64,000 bases of DNA from BOG-908 sp963848205 (GCA_963848205.1 CAWKCV010000004.1:186001-250000); one strand, 5' to 3'; positions 42,801 through 52,112 are shown, counted from the stretch's first letter. The notes: a model not told the origin generated them from the sequence alone. Translations and numbers: made by a program.

Positions 42801-43595
42801 TTAGTGCACTCCGTCCATCCCCGCCAACGCCCGCGCGAACGGCGCCGGCGTCACTCGCATGTCGCCGCGAAACGGATTGCTCAGCGCCACCACAATCAAC
42901 AAAACCAACGCACCCGACACCGCCAGCAGCGACGACATCGTCAGGTGAAACACCAAATTCGGCGAGCCCAGGAACGACGCGAAAGCAATCGTAATCCCCC
43001 CGCCGGCGATCAACACAAACCACACGATGCCGGGTATCGAACTGCGCGACGCGGAAAGCCGCAAATGCCGCGCATCCTCCAGCCGCGTCACATCTTCCAG
43101 CAACAACCGATGCAGGTTCGCATCCGCCAGGCTCTGCGGCTGCACATGCAACGCCGTGCGCATCAGCCGCGCCAATGCCGGCGCCTGCTCGCCCACCGCC
43201 TCCCCGCGCGCCTGCATCGGCCACTCGCGCGCCGCCACATCGTGCACATACGCCACGATGTCGGCCCGCATCTGCGCCGCATCCGGCCCGCTCATCTCGC
43301 CGAGCAGCTCATAAACATTGCCCGCCAGCGCCGCCTCGCTATCCGTCGCCGCATTCGCTCCGTTCCACCCCTCCCAGGACAGCATGGTCACAAACGCCAG
43401 CAGCACCGCATACGTCGTCCCGATCACCGTAAATATCGTCGACGCCGACGACGCATGATCCCGCCGCAATCCGTGCGGCAACACCCAACGCGCCACCAGC
43501 TCCGCGGCCACCGCGCCGAACACCGCCACGCAAATAATCAACAACCCGCCTACATAAATCGGCAGCGCCGCTACCTCTTCAGGATGCATCATCAC
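42801..43595 (-). CDS. DUF4239 (bestrophin-like) membrane protein
   Basis: 264 residues (MMMHPEEVAALPIYVGGLLI). Two N-terminal helices (LPIYVGGLLIICVAVFGAVA; STIFTVIGTTYAVLLAFVTM) and two C-terminal ones (GIVWFVLIAGGGITIAFASF; LLAVSGALVLLIVVAL) flank a cytoplasmic helical domain, as in DUF4239 proteins. The physiological role is unknown. It overlaps the upstream hydroxylase gene by 4 bp, so the two are co-translated. Confidence 0.85.
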   Translation of the reverse strand: MMMHPEEVAALPIYVGGLLIICVAVFGAVAAELVARWVLPHGLRRDHASSASTIFTVIGTTYAVLLAFVTMLSWEGWNGANAATDSEAALAGNVYELLGEMSGPDAAQMRADIVAYVHDVAAREWPMQARGEAVGEQAPALARLMRTALHVQPQSLADANLHRLLLEDVTRLEDARHLRLSASRSSIPGIVWFVLIAGGGITIAFASFLGSPNLVFHLTMSSLLAVSGALVLLIVVALSNPFRGDMRVTPAPFARALAGMDGVH

Positions 43596-44203
43596 GAGCC
43601 TCGATCGAACAACACCCGCACCGACCCCGAGCGCTCAACCCCGTCCGGATCCCGATACGTCCGATACACATGATCCATCGCCGGATTGCTCACCCCGAAC
43701 CACAAATGCTCGTTCTTGTAGTGATGCCACAAATGATACTTCTTCATGTATCGCCCCATCGCACTGCGCGGCCGATACGCAATATGCGCAATGTAGTGCA
43801 CCCACTCGTAATGCAGCAGTGCCGCGGACGCACCCGCCAGCACCGCAAACACCGCCGCCCAATCCCGCCACACGCCAAACACCACGGCCGAAACAATCAC
43901 CGCATTCGGCACCAGATACCACAACGGCAGGAACAGCAGATCGAGCCGCTGCGGCTCCACATGGTGGTCGTAATGCAACCGATGCTGGAAATACCGCAAC
44001 CAGGCCCACGGCGCCGGCCGCGCATGAAACAGAAAACGATGCGTTCCATACTCGCTGAAATAGAACAGCGCCGCCCCGCCCAGCACAAACCACCCGGGCA
44101 CACGCACCAGCCCGCTCACCTCGGCCAGCACCGCCGCCACACACACCGCCAGCAACACCCCGTTGCTGCCATGCTTGAGAAAAGTCCCGATCACGCCATC
44201 CAT
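43592..44203 (-). CDS. Sterol desaturase / fatty acid hydroxylase family protein
   Basis: 203 residues with four hydrophobic segments and the His clusters of the membrane di-iron family: HRFLFH, HRLHYDHH, HYIAH and HLWHHYKNEH. Such enzymes use O2 to hydroxylate or desaturate lipid chains at the membrane. The substrate is unknown; related small bacterial members act on fatty acids or carotenoids. It overlaps the aminotransferase gene by 13 bp and the DUF4239 gene by 4 bp, forming a three-gene minus-strand operon. Confidence 0.88.
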   Translation of the reverse strand: MDGVIGTFLKHGSNGVLLAVCVAAVLAEVSGLVRVPGWFVLGGAALFYFSEYGTHRFLFHARPAPWAWLRYFQHRLHYDHHVEPQRLDLLFLPLWYLVPNAVIVSAVVFGVWRDWAAVFAVLAGASAALLHYEWVHYIAHIAYRPRSAMGRYMKKYHLWHHYKNEHLWFGVSNPAMDHVYRTYRDPDGVERSGSVRVLFDRGS

Positions 44204-45555
44204 CCCCGGCTCACCGCCAAATCCAGCGCCGCATCCAATGCGCCGCGCGTGCGCGCCACCAACTCATCGGCCTCAGCCTCGCTTAACACGAACGGCGGCG
44301 CCACCAGCATGCAATCCCCCGTCGCCCGCAAGATCAGCCCCAGCCGATACGCCGCATCCCGGCACGCCACCCCAATCTCGCCCGGCCGCGCAAACCGCGC
44401 ACGCGTCGCCTTGTCCGGCGTCAGCTCCAGCCCGCCCATCAACCCCACCATCCGCGCCTCGCCTACCAGCGGATGCCCCGCCAGCCCGCGCCACCGCTCC
44501 GCCAGATACGGCCCGATCACCCCGCGCACCCGCTCCACCAACCTCTCACCCTGCAGTATCCGCAAATTCGCAATCGCCGCCGCCGCGCACACCGGATGCC
44601 CGCTCGTCGTGAACCCGTGATTGAACTCCCCGCCCGCCGCCAGCACATCGGCCACCGCATCGCTCACCATCACGCCGCCCATCGGCAAATACCCGCTCGT
44701 CAGCCCCTTCGCGATCGTCATCAGATCCGGCACGAACCCGTAATGCTCGCAGCCGAACCACGTCCCCAGCCGCCCGAACCCGCAAATCACCTCGTCGCTC
44801 ACCACCAGCACATCCCGCGCGCGACAGATCCGCTCCACCTCCGGCCAATAACTGTCCGGCGGCATGATCACGCCGCCCGCCCCCTGCACCGGCTCGCCGA
44901 TGAACGCGCCGACATTCTCCGCCCCCACCCGATCGATCGCCCGCCCCACCTCGCCCGCCGCCCACAACCCGAACGCGTCCGGGCTCATCCCCCCACCCTC
45001 GCCCCACCACCAAGGCTGCGCCACATGGATCACCCCCGGTATCGGCAAGCCCCCTTGGGCGTGCATCCACCCCATTCCGCCCAGGCTCGCCCCGCCGATC
45101 GTGCTGCCATGATACCCGTTCACCCGCGCCACGAACTGCGTCTTCTCCGGCCGCCCTCGCAGCGCCCAGTAATGCCGCACCATGCGAATGACCGTATCGT
45201 TCGCCTCGCTCCCTGAATTGGTAAAGAAGGTCCGCGAAAACCCCGGCGCCAAATGCCCCAGCATTTCCGCCAGCTCAATCGCCGGCAGCGTCGTCGATTT
45301 GAAAAAGCTGTTATAGAACGGCAACTGCAACATCTGCGCATGCACCGCGTCGGCAATCTCGCGCCGCCCATACCCGATCGCCACATTCCACAATCCGGAA
45401 AACGCATCGAAATACCGCCGCCCGTCCGAATCCGTTAGCCAAACACCCTCGCCATGCGTGTAAATCCGCGCCCCCTCGCGGTTGAGCGCGCCCATGTCGC
45501 TGAACGGGTGGATGTGATGGCGCGCGTCGCGCGCGCGCAGGTCGTTACTGGTCAT
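44191..45555 (-). CDS. Class III aminotransferase, putrescine/polyamine type
   Basis: 454 residues from MTSNDLRARDARHHIHPF; the frame is open upstream only through a family A repeat. PLP-fold motifs: TNSGSEANDTVIRM, GYHGSTIGGASL, DEVICGFGRLGTWFG and the PLP lysine in IAKGLTSGYLPMGG. It resembles omega-amino acid:pyruvate and putrescine transaminases (SpuC type). Divergent puuD and puuA homologues strongly suggest polyamine catabolism. First gene of an operon with the hydroxylase and the DUF4239 protein. Confidence 0.9.
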   Translation of the reverse strand: MTSNDLRARDARHHIHPFSDMGALNREGARIYTHGEGVWLTDSDGRRYFDAFSGLWNVAIGYGRREIADAVHAQMLQLPFYNSFFKSTTLPAIELAEMLGHLAPGFSRTFFTNSGSEANDTVIRMVRHYWALRGRPEKTQFVARVNGYHGSTIGGASLGGMGWMHAQGGLPIPGVIHVAQPWWWGEGGGMSPDAFGLWAAGEVGRAIDRVGAENVGAFIGEPVQGAGGVIMPPDSYWPEVERICRARDVLVVSDEVICGFGRLGTWFGCEHYGFVPDLMTIAKGLTSGYLPMGGVMVSDAVADVLAAGGEFNHGFTTSGHPVCAAAAIANLRILQGERLVERVRGVIGPYLAERWRGLAGHPLVGEARMVGLMGGLELTPDKATRARFARPGEIGVACRDAAYRLGLILRATGDCMLVAPPFVLSEAEADELVARTRGALDAALDLAVSRGWMA

Positions 45556-45563
45556 AACGAAAG

Positions 45564-45688
45564 AAAAGCCTTCTTTTTTGAAAAAAGAAGCAAAAAACTT
45601 TTGCTCCTGGCCGCGTCGGTTCGAACATGCGTGTGCCAAATAGCAGAAGTTTCCTGCTTCTTTTTTTCAAAAAAGAAGGCCTTCCTTC
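45564..45688. repeat. Inverted pair of family A repeats
   Basis: Plus arm AGCCTTCTTTTTTG, AAAAAAGAAGC, AAAAAACTTTTGC and minus arm GCAGAAGTTTCCTGCTTC, T-run, CAAAAAAGAAGGCC. They face each other across about 35 bases in the divergent aminotransferase-puuD gap. Confidence 0.88.
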
Positions 45689-45735
45689 CACACCCCCATT
45701 TCAGCTACACTCCGTCACAAGGGAGCCTCTCACCC

Positions 45736-46536
45736 ATGAAACCCGTCATCGGCGTCGTGGCCGATGTGCACGCCCACGCCAAGCACATCCCCCATTGCGT
45801 CCAGCAAAAATACCTCGAAGCCGTCACCGCCGGCGCGCACGCCATCGCAATCATCCTGCCAGCCCTCATCCCCACCGAAGGCGCCGCCTGGACCGATCCG
45901 GACGACTTCGCCCACATCCTCTCCACCCTCGACGGACTATTCCTCCCCGGCGCCACCAGCAACGTCGCCCCGCCCCTCTACGGCGCCACCCTGGCCGACC
46001 CCGCCTCGCCCGCCGACCCGGCCCGCGACCACGTCTCGCTCAACCTCATCCACGCCGCCATCGATCTCGGCCTGCCCATCCTCGGCGTCTGTCGCGGCCA
46101 CCAGGAGCTCAACGTCGCGCTAGGCGGCACCCTCCACCAATCAATCCACACCACCCCCGGCCTCGCCGACCACCGCGAACGCCCCACCGACCCGCTGCAC
46201 CTCCAATACGCCCCCGCCCACGACGTCACCTTCACCCCCGGCGGCCTCCTCGCCTCCATCACCAAAACCACCCACGCACGCGTCAACTCCATCCACGGCC
46301 AAGGCATCGACCAGCTCGCCCCCTTGCTCGCCGCCGACGCCACCGCCCCCGACGGCCTCATCGAAGCCATCCGCCTTGACCGCGGCTCCCAGTTCCTCCT
46401 CGGCGTCCAATGGCACCCCGAATGGGAGTTCCGCGCCGACCCCGTCAGCACCGCCATCTTCCACGCCTTCGGCACCGCCGCCCGCACCTACCGCCTCCAC
46501 CGCACCGCCCGCCTACGCACCCCCGAACGCGCCTAA
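45736..46536 (+). CDS. puuD: Gamma-glutamyl-gamma-aminobutyrate hydrolase
   Basis: 266 residues starting MKPVIGVVADVHAHAKHIPH. A class I glutamine-amidotransferase fold with nucleophile Cys in GVCRGHQELNVALGG and the His/Glu pair in VQWHPEWEF, as in PuuD. It splits gamma-glutamyl-GABA in the glutamylated putrescine pathway. ATG 45736 has a GGAG at 45722-45725. It is followed after 25 bp by puuA. Confidence 0.92.
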   Translation: MKPVIGVVADVHAHAKHIPHCVQQKYLEAVTAGAHAIAIILPALIPTEGAAWTDPDDFAHILSTLDGLFLPGATSNVAPPLYGATLADPASPADPARDHVSLNLIHAAIDLGLPILGVCRGHQELNVALGGTLHQSIHTTPGLADHRERPTDPLHLQYAPAHDVTFTPGGLLASITKTTHARVNSIHGQGIDQLAPLLAADATAPDGLIEAIRLDRGSQFLLGVQWHPEWEFRADPVSTAIFHAFGTAARTYRLHRTARLRTPERA

Positions 46537-46561
46537 CCCCACCACAACGGAGCACGCCATT

Positions 46562-47930
46562 TTGGATTTCACCCCGTCGTACCCCAGCCTCCAGCCCACC
46601 ACCTCGGGCGGCCGCCAAGCCCCCTCCGTGCTGGAAGCCTTCGTGGTCGACGTCAACGGAATCGCCCGCGGCAAATGGGTCCCCGCCGAGCGCATCCCCG
46701 AAGTCATGAAATCCGGCGTCGCCCTCCCACGCTCCGTCTACGCACTCGACGTCTGGGGCTGCGACGTCCCCGAAGCCGGCCTCGCCGTCGGCACCGGCGA
46801 CCCCGACGGCATCTGCATGCCCGTCGAAGGCTCCCTCCTCCCCGTCACCTGGCTCACCCGCCCCACAACCCAGGTCCTCCTGCGCATGCTCCAGCAGGAC
46901 GGAACCCCCTTCTACGCCGACCCCCGCCAGGTCCTCGCCCGCGTCTGCGACTTCTTCCGCAAAACCGGCCTCACCCCCGTCATCGCAACCGAACTCGAAT
47001 TCTACATCATCGACCGGCGCCGCACCCCGCGCGACCCCGTCTCCCCACCCTCATCCCTCGAAGGCCGCTGGAACGGCTGGCAAACCCAGGTCCTCTCCAT
47101 CGCCGAACTCCACTCCTTCGAACCCCTGCTCGCCGACATCTTCCACGCCTGCGAACGCCAGAACCTCCCCGCCGACACCGTCGTGCGCGAAAACGGCCCC
47201 GGCCAATACGAGGTCAACCTCAACCACGTGCCCGACGCCCTGCTGGCCGCCGACCACGCCTTCCTCCTCAAACGCATCGTCAAAGGCGTCGCCCGCCAGC
47301 ACGGGCTCGACGCCACCTTCATGGCCAAACCCTACGGCGACCTCGCCGGCTCCGGCATGCACGTCCACATGTCCATGCTCGACGAGCAAGGCCGCAACGT
47401 CATGGCCGCCGAAAACGGCGCCCCCACCGAACAGCTCATGCACGTCGTCGGCGGCATGCTCGCCACCATGCCGGACGCCATGCTCCTCCTCGCCCCCCAC
47501 GCCAACTCCTTCCGCCGCCTCACCCCCGGCGGCCACGCCCCCACCAACCTCACCTGGGGCATGGACAACCGCAGCGCCGCCATCCGCGTCATCGAAGCCG
47601 GCCGCGCCACCCGCGTCGAACACCGCGTCGCCGGCGCCGACTGCAACCCCTACCTCGCCGTAGCCGGCGTCCTCGCCGGAGCCCTCCACGGCCTCGCCGG
47701 CAAACTCTCCCCCGGCCGCCCCATCTCCGGCGAAGAACGCGAAGGACACCCAGCCTCCCCATCAACTGGGACGACGCCATCGACGCCTTCGACGCCAGCG
47801 ACGTCATGGGAGAATACCTAGGCCTCGACTACCAAGACCTCTTCAGCGCCTGCAAACGCCAAGAACAAGCCGAATTCCGCCGCCGCGTCACGGACGTGGA
47901 GTACGACGCGTATTTGCAGTCGTGTAGTCT
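46562..47930 (+). pseudogene. puuA: Gamma-glutamylputrescine synthetase, frameshifted near the 3' end
   Basis: A glutamine synthetase family protein, with LEAFVVDVNGIARGKWVP at the start, ATELEFYIIDRR and GPGQYEVNLNH in the beta-grasp and catalytic domains, PYGDLAGSGMHVHMS and NRSAAIRVIEAG. TTG 46562 follows GGAG by 9 bases. The reading frame ends early at 47821 with unrelated residues (PASPSTGTTPSTPS). The family C-terminus (SLPINWDDAIDAFDASDVMG to RRRVTDVEYDAYLQ) continues in the -1 frame from about 47750. One base is therefore missing, by mutation or sequencing error. The continuing frame has no early stop and runs to 48090. Confidence 0.82.
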
Positions 47931-47941
47931 AAGGCAAGCGG

Positions 47942-47998
47942 AAGGCAAGGCGAGGGCTCTGCCCCTCGACCCCGCTGGGGCCGTGAGGCCCCAGACCC
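47942..47998. repeat. Family B repeat
   Basis: GAGGGC-tct-GCCCCTC, GACCCCGC, then GGGGCC-gtga-GGCCCC (47977-47992) and AGACCCCT. Same order of hairpins as at 26618-26690. It marks the left border of the low-GC stretch. Confidence 0.75.
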
Positions 47999-49926
47999 CT
48001 ACTCTCAGACCGCTGCTCCCGATGGCGATGATTGCTAAAACACTACCCATAAGACTCGAACGTCTAACGCCTCCCGATCGAGCCTTATAAACTCTGGCTC
48101 CCAGTTTGCGAAACTCAAGTACTGGCCGAGATAAGTTAGTTCCTGTCCCAAGCTTGCGTCACCCTCTCCCTGGCTAAAAACACCGCTTCTCAGACACGAA
48201 GCTCGAGAATTGACAGCAAAGCACGAGTGTAACTGGTAAGCAAATTGTGAGCCGTCCTAAGGTGAACACATTTCGGCCTACATCGAATGGACGTGCGAGT
48301 CGCGACCATTAGGCACTTGAGCCAATTCGTCGTCGATAATGACATGTGGTATATAAGATAAGCGATTTCTCCTGAACCCGCCAACTCACTGAACACCTTG
48401 TGCGACGTGGAAAATCGTTCAGCGTTCAATTACCGCGATAGCTAATGCAGTTCCATACAGTTTCAATTCCAATCGACCAAGTATGCCGAAGAATACAAGA
48501 AACTAGCACGACTATTTGTCGAGTTGTAACAAAGCGTCCAACGTATCTCTTAATTATCTCTCTGGTTCGTAGGAAACGAGTTGCAATCAAAACTCTACAT
48601 CCGTTTAGAACGAATAATGACAGTGATCGCGAACCAAGAACTTAAATCACCTTGAAAATAGATAGCTTACCGTTTCTATAAGCGACTACGTTCGCCGTTA
48701 GCGTTTCGGTTCCTGGAGCGCCTTAACATATCGGGAGACGCGCAAGCGCTGTCTACGTATTGCCGGCAGCCAGTACTCGAGGAACGTACTTTTTGCAGGC
48801 TATAACAGGCTTTCATTGCAATATGTGGACGAGCCCTATACAGCGTCAATCGAAAAGCGCTCTCGTCTCGCACTTCGGCGTGACTTAAGCTCACGTGGAC
48901 CGACCTGACTACAAATAGAGGTCGGAGAATTCAAGTCTACAGGAAAGCACGATTAAGTACCGATTACGGACATGATGTTGAAGAATCGTATTAGAAGTTG
49001 ACGTAATAATCATAGTGGTCCAAGCGGAGTCTCTATATTTTAGCGCCGAAACCTACTGATCGTCCGGCTCGTGCCGTGTCATCTTTAGCGTCGAACAATA
49101 GCTCCGCGCATATTTCTAGCTCGGAAGATGAGCATTTACGGCTCATTTCACCTTGAGTGGCGAAGCGTCGGAAGACTTCGTTGTATTAACTGGTACCACA
49201 AAGGAAAAGCGAATCATCGAGGCCTATCAAGAATGGACGATATTCCCAAGTCAAGATGCAGTAAACATGGTCCGCCAAACAATGCAGGCGCTCAAAGTCA
49301 AAGTCGTGCGTAGTTCATTCCGCTTCCATAACTTGCCAGATCATACTGTAGATACCGTGTCGTCAGCTGCTCGCGAAATGCGTCTAATTCAGCCGTGCCA
49401 CGAGCTTCGTCGAGTATACTAGCGACCCAATCAACTGAGCAATGCTCAGACGCCAAACTAAGTCCCTTATAATCATCGCTGTTGTTCGAGCTCCAGTTCT
49501 ACACTGCAGCACTAAACAGCTTCGTTACCAGCGATCATGGTAGCCTTCGGCCAAAAGGCCCGACATAGTCGGTGTGATGCACACTCATCACGACTCGCCG
49601 CAGAGGATCTATGTTGATGGCCGCATGAACCCGCAGGCGACGAATCCGGGTTCGATGCTGTAACAAATCTGTTATGCCTCGCAATCCGCTCACTTGACGT
49701 CGTAATTAAGAAACGCAGTGGCTATCTTATCCTCGAAGCGCCCCACGAAGCTGTAGTGCTTAAGATAATCGCATTCTGTCCGCATCCGATAAGTCACTCC
49801 CGCAATTGACTGAAGTCAGGCGTAGCGCGAGATTGGAGACCCCAGCGTGCACCAAACGCGTACAACGGCCCAGTGAGGCGCCCACGACTATCCAAGAGCC
49901 CCAATGACCCAACGAATCTAGCAAGC
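47999..49926. other. Low-GC stretch of about 1.9 kb without convincing genes
   Basis: Base composition drops abruptly (lines counted by hand gave 42% and 53% GC, against well above 60% outside) between a family B repeat on the left and a REP on the right. The longest frames are 60-97 codons, no longer than expected by chance at this composition, and have no family motif or good ribosome site. Small hairpins occur, e.g. ATGAGC-n7-GCTCAT near 49129 and GTGATG-n6-CATCAC near 49574. No tRNA, terminal repeats or transposase was seen. Confidence 0.6.
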
Positions 49927-49947
49927 GTAGGATGGGTGAAACCCATC
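49927..49947 (+). repeat. REP palindrome upstream of RAYT copy 1
   Basis: GTAG plus arms GATGGG and CCCATC, same orientation as the other REPs; marks the right border of the low-GC stretch. Confidence 0.8.
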
Positions 49948-50097
49948 GTTTCCCAACCTAACAACAAACAACACGCCGGCCCCAAACACCCACCCAAACC
50001 CACCCCCACAACACCTCAACAAACACACCGCCCCACCGTCCACCCCACCCCCAAACCCCTGGCACCCCACCCCCACCCCGTCCTACCCTCCCCCACC

Positions 50098-50562
50098 ATG
50101 ACCAACTACCGCCGAAATCGCGTCCCCGGCGGCACCTACTTCCTCACCATCAACCTGCTGAACCGCCGCGCAAACCTGCTCACAACCCATATCGACGCCC
50201 TTCGCCAAGCCACCCGAAAAATCCGCCAAACCCACCCCTTCCATATCGACGCGCAAGTCGTCCTCCCCGACCACATGCACTGCCTCTGGACACTCCCCGA
50301 AGGCGACGCCGACTACTCAAACCGCGTCCGCCTCATCAAAACCGAATTCTCCAAATCCATCCCCAACCAAGCACCCAACACCCCAACCCGCATCGCCAAA
50401 GGCGAACGATCCATCTGGCAACGCCGCTTCTACGAACACACCATCCGCGACAAAGCCGACAATGCCGCCCACCTCGACGACATCCACTTCAACCCCGTCA
50501 AACACGCCCTCACCCCACCAAGCGTTCCGGGCGTAGGGTGGGCTTCAGCCCACCAATCCTAA
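50098..50562 (+). CDS. REP-associated tyrosine transposase, probably inactive
   Basis: 154 codons. RAYTs are Y1-type HUH nucleases that nick REP palindromes. Fold and HUH motif are intact (VVLPDHMHCLWTLPEGD, His59/His61), followed by SIWQRRFYEHTIRDKADN. The family's catalytic tyrosine, in VDYxxxNPVKHG, is replaced: this copy reads HLDDIHFNPVKHAL, with Asp129 at the Tyr site and Asn123 at the other conserved Tyr. Both are one-base changes from Tyr codons. The C-terminus is cut after NPVKHAL; the last residues (GVGWASAHQS) are translated from a REP. Start MTNYRRNRVPGGTYFLT. Confidence 0.85.
   Translation: MTNYRRNRVPGGTYFLTINLLNRRANLLTTHIDALRQATRKIRQTHPFHIDAQVVLPDHMHCLWTLPEGDADYSNRVRLIKTEFSKSIPNQAPNTPTRIAKGERSIWQRRFYEHTIRDKADNAAHLDDIHFNPVKHALTPPSVPGVGWASAHQS
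50533..50554 (+). repeat. REP palindrome fused to the end of RAYT copy 1
   Basis: GTAG, GGTGGGC, TTCA, GCCCACC. It lies inside the last codons of RAYT copy 1, which end 8 bp later. Confidence 0.85.
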
Positions 50563-50657
50563 GCACCCATCCTATGTAATCTCCCGTCTCTGACAATCTC
50601 CGTATTCACTCCATCACCCCACTCACCCATATCGCCGCCAATCTCCCAAACACCCGC

Positions 50658-51191
50658 TCAACCCCGCTCCCCACCCCCCCCCAACACCACCTCACCCCCA
50701 CTCCAATCGGCCGGATAAACCCCACGCGCCACACACCGCCGAAACGACGAAAACGGCCAATCCACCGCATGCGTCACCAACCCATGCTTCACCGGATTGA
50801 AATGCACGTAATCCACATGCGCCGCATAATCCTGCGCGTCCCGTATGGTGTGCTCCCAATACCGCCGCTGCCAAACCCCGCTTTCACGCCGCCGCACCAA
50901 CGACGCCCGCCGCCCCTCGCTCTTCCCCATCTCTCGCGAAAACCCCGCCTTGATCGCCGCCCACCTGAGCGGAAAATCATCATCCCCCAACGGCAATGTC
51001 CAAACACAATGCATGTGCTCCGGCAGCACCACCCAAGCATCCACATGAAACGGATACCGCCCCCGCACCGCCCCCACCACCCGCCGCAAAACCCCAATTT
51101 CGGCCGTCAATAAATCCGACCCCCGATCCGCCAAATTCACCGTGAAAAAATAACACCCACCCGCCACCCGGTTCCGCAAATACTCAGCCAT
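50658..51191 (-). CDS. REP-associated tyrosine transposase, intact
   Basis: 177 residues (MAEYLRNRVAGGCYFFTVNL). All RAYT motifs are present: HUH in VVLPEHMHCVWTLPLGDDDF (His59, His61), VWQRRYWEHTIRDAQDYAAH and the catalytic Tyr128 in HVDYVHFNPVKHGLV, then the family C-terminus WPFSSFRRCVARGVYPADW. It closely resembles E. coli TnpA-REP by memory. RAYTs are single-copy domesticated enzymes that spread REP sequences but are not mobile as IS elements. The two RAYT genes converge with about 95 bp between them, and REPs lie on both sides. Confidence 0.92.
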   Translation of the reverse strand: MAEYLRNRVAGGCYFFTVNLADRGSDLLTAEIGVLRRVVGAVRGRYPFHVDAWVVLPEHMHCVWTLPLGDDDFPLRWAAIKAGFSREMGKSEGRRASLVRRRESGVWQRRYWEHTIRDAQDYAAHVDYVHFNPVKHGLVTHAVDWPFSSFRRCVARGVYPADWSGGEVVLGGGGERG

Positions 51192-51211
51192 CCCTCAGCT
51201 CACAACCCGGA

Positions 51212-51230
51212 GGGTGGGCTTCAGCCCACC
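51212..51230 (+). repeat. REP palindrome upstream of RAYT copy 2
   Basis: GGAG-type variant: GGGTGGGC, TTCA, GCCCACC. It stands 20 bp before the start of RAYT copy 2. Confidence 0.82.
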
Positions 51231-51356
51231 ACCACGCGACCCCATCCACCATCTCCGCCGCCGCTGCCCGCAATGTCCCGCAAGGCTCGTTCACAAATCA
51301 CCAATCGCAAACACCAACCTACTCTTCGACACTCGTGCGCAACAACCATAACCCCA

Positions 51357-52112
51357 TCACCTCACCAACCCGGACGCCCACCCCGCAAACCCCAGCCACC
51401 ACCCCGTCTTCCAAATCAACGGCGTCACAATCTTCGTTGCCAGCAACACCAAACTCGCCCAGATCGTCACCCCGTGCACCCGCCCGGCCGAGCGGAAATC
51501 CCAGGCCGCGAGCGCCACCATGAAGAGCATCGGCAACACCATCACCTGCACCGGCCCATGCAAGGCCGGCGGCAATCCCAACTCCATCCGGCCAAACCCC
51601 GGCGCCATCATTGTCACCATGGCCGCATACATCCAGCGCTTGTGCGCCGCCGCGCGATTCCGCCGCAGCAATCCCAGTGCAATGAATGCGCCGAACACCG
51701 GAACACTCAGCAGCGGCGTTGCCAGCCATGAGAGCGTCGGTATGCCACGCGGCGCCGTCAAGGGCCGCGCCACGCCGCCCAACGCCGTCAACGTCGCCAC
51801 AATCACCAGGCAGGGCAACAAGAAAAACCCGATCCGCCCCAACCGGCGATGCACATCCGCCCGGCCCGCCGCCATTAGCCAAGCCTGGCCTGCAAACAGC
51901 AACAGCCACGCCGTGAACAACATCCCATGCAGGATCACCAACCCATTCAATGTCTCCAACGGATGCCGCGGCGCCAGCAAACCCCGCAGATAAAAACTAG
52001 GCGCAAATCCGGCCACGATCACCAGGATCATCACTACAGCCGACGCCGAAAAGAACACCCGCTCCGGCCGAACCGACCAATCCCGCCGCGCCGCCAATCC
52101 CACACCGGACAT
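51357..52112 (-). CDS. Six-helix membrane protein of unknown function
   Basis: 251 residues. After a basic N-terminus come helices near VFFSASAVVMILVIVAGFAP, LVILHGMLFTAWLLLFAGQA, IGFFLLPCLVIVATLTAL, LLSVPVFGAFIALGLL, VQVMVLPMLFMVALAAW and VTIWASLVLLATKIV. The spaced motifs HRRLGRIG and HKRWMYAAM recall DUF2306-like and cytochrome b561-like families with helix-bound His, but I do not make the assignment. No partner gene is close. Confidence 0.7.
   Translation of the reverse strand: MSGVGLAARRDWSVRPERVFFSASAVVMILVIVAGFAPSFYLRGLLAPRHPLETLNGLVILHGMLFTAWLLLFAGQAWLMAAGRADVHRRLGRIGFFLLPCLVIVATLTALGGVARPLTAPRGIPTLSWLATPLLSVPVFGAFIALGLLRRNRAAAHKRWMYAAMVTMMAPGFGRMELGLPPALHGPVQVMVLPMLFMVALAAWDFRSAGRVHGVTIWASLVLLATKIVTPLIWKTGWWLGFAGWASGLVR

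Noticed and set aside
49132..49422. A 97-codon frame in the low-GC stretch with a fairly natural-looking protein.
   Set aside because: This length is expected by chance for about 1.9 kb in six frames at this composition; TTG start, no ribosome site, no motif.
49640..49675. A tRNA T-arm-like sequence (GGGTTCGATGC).
   Set aside because: No acceptor, D or anticodon arms can be folded around it.
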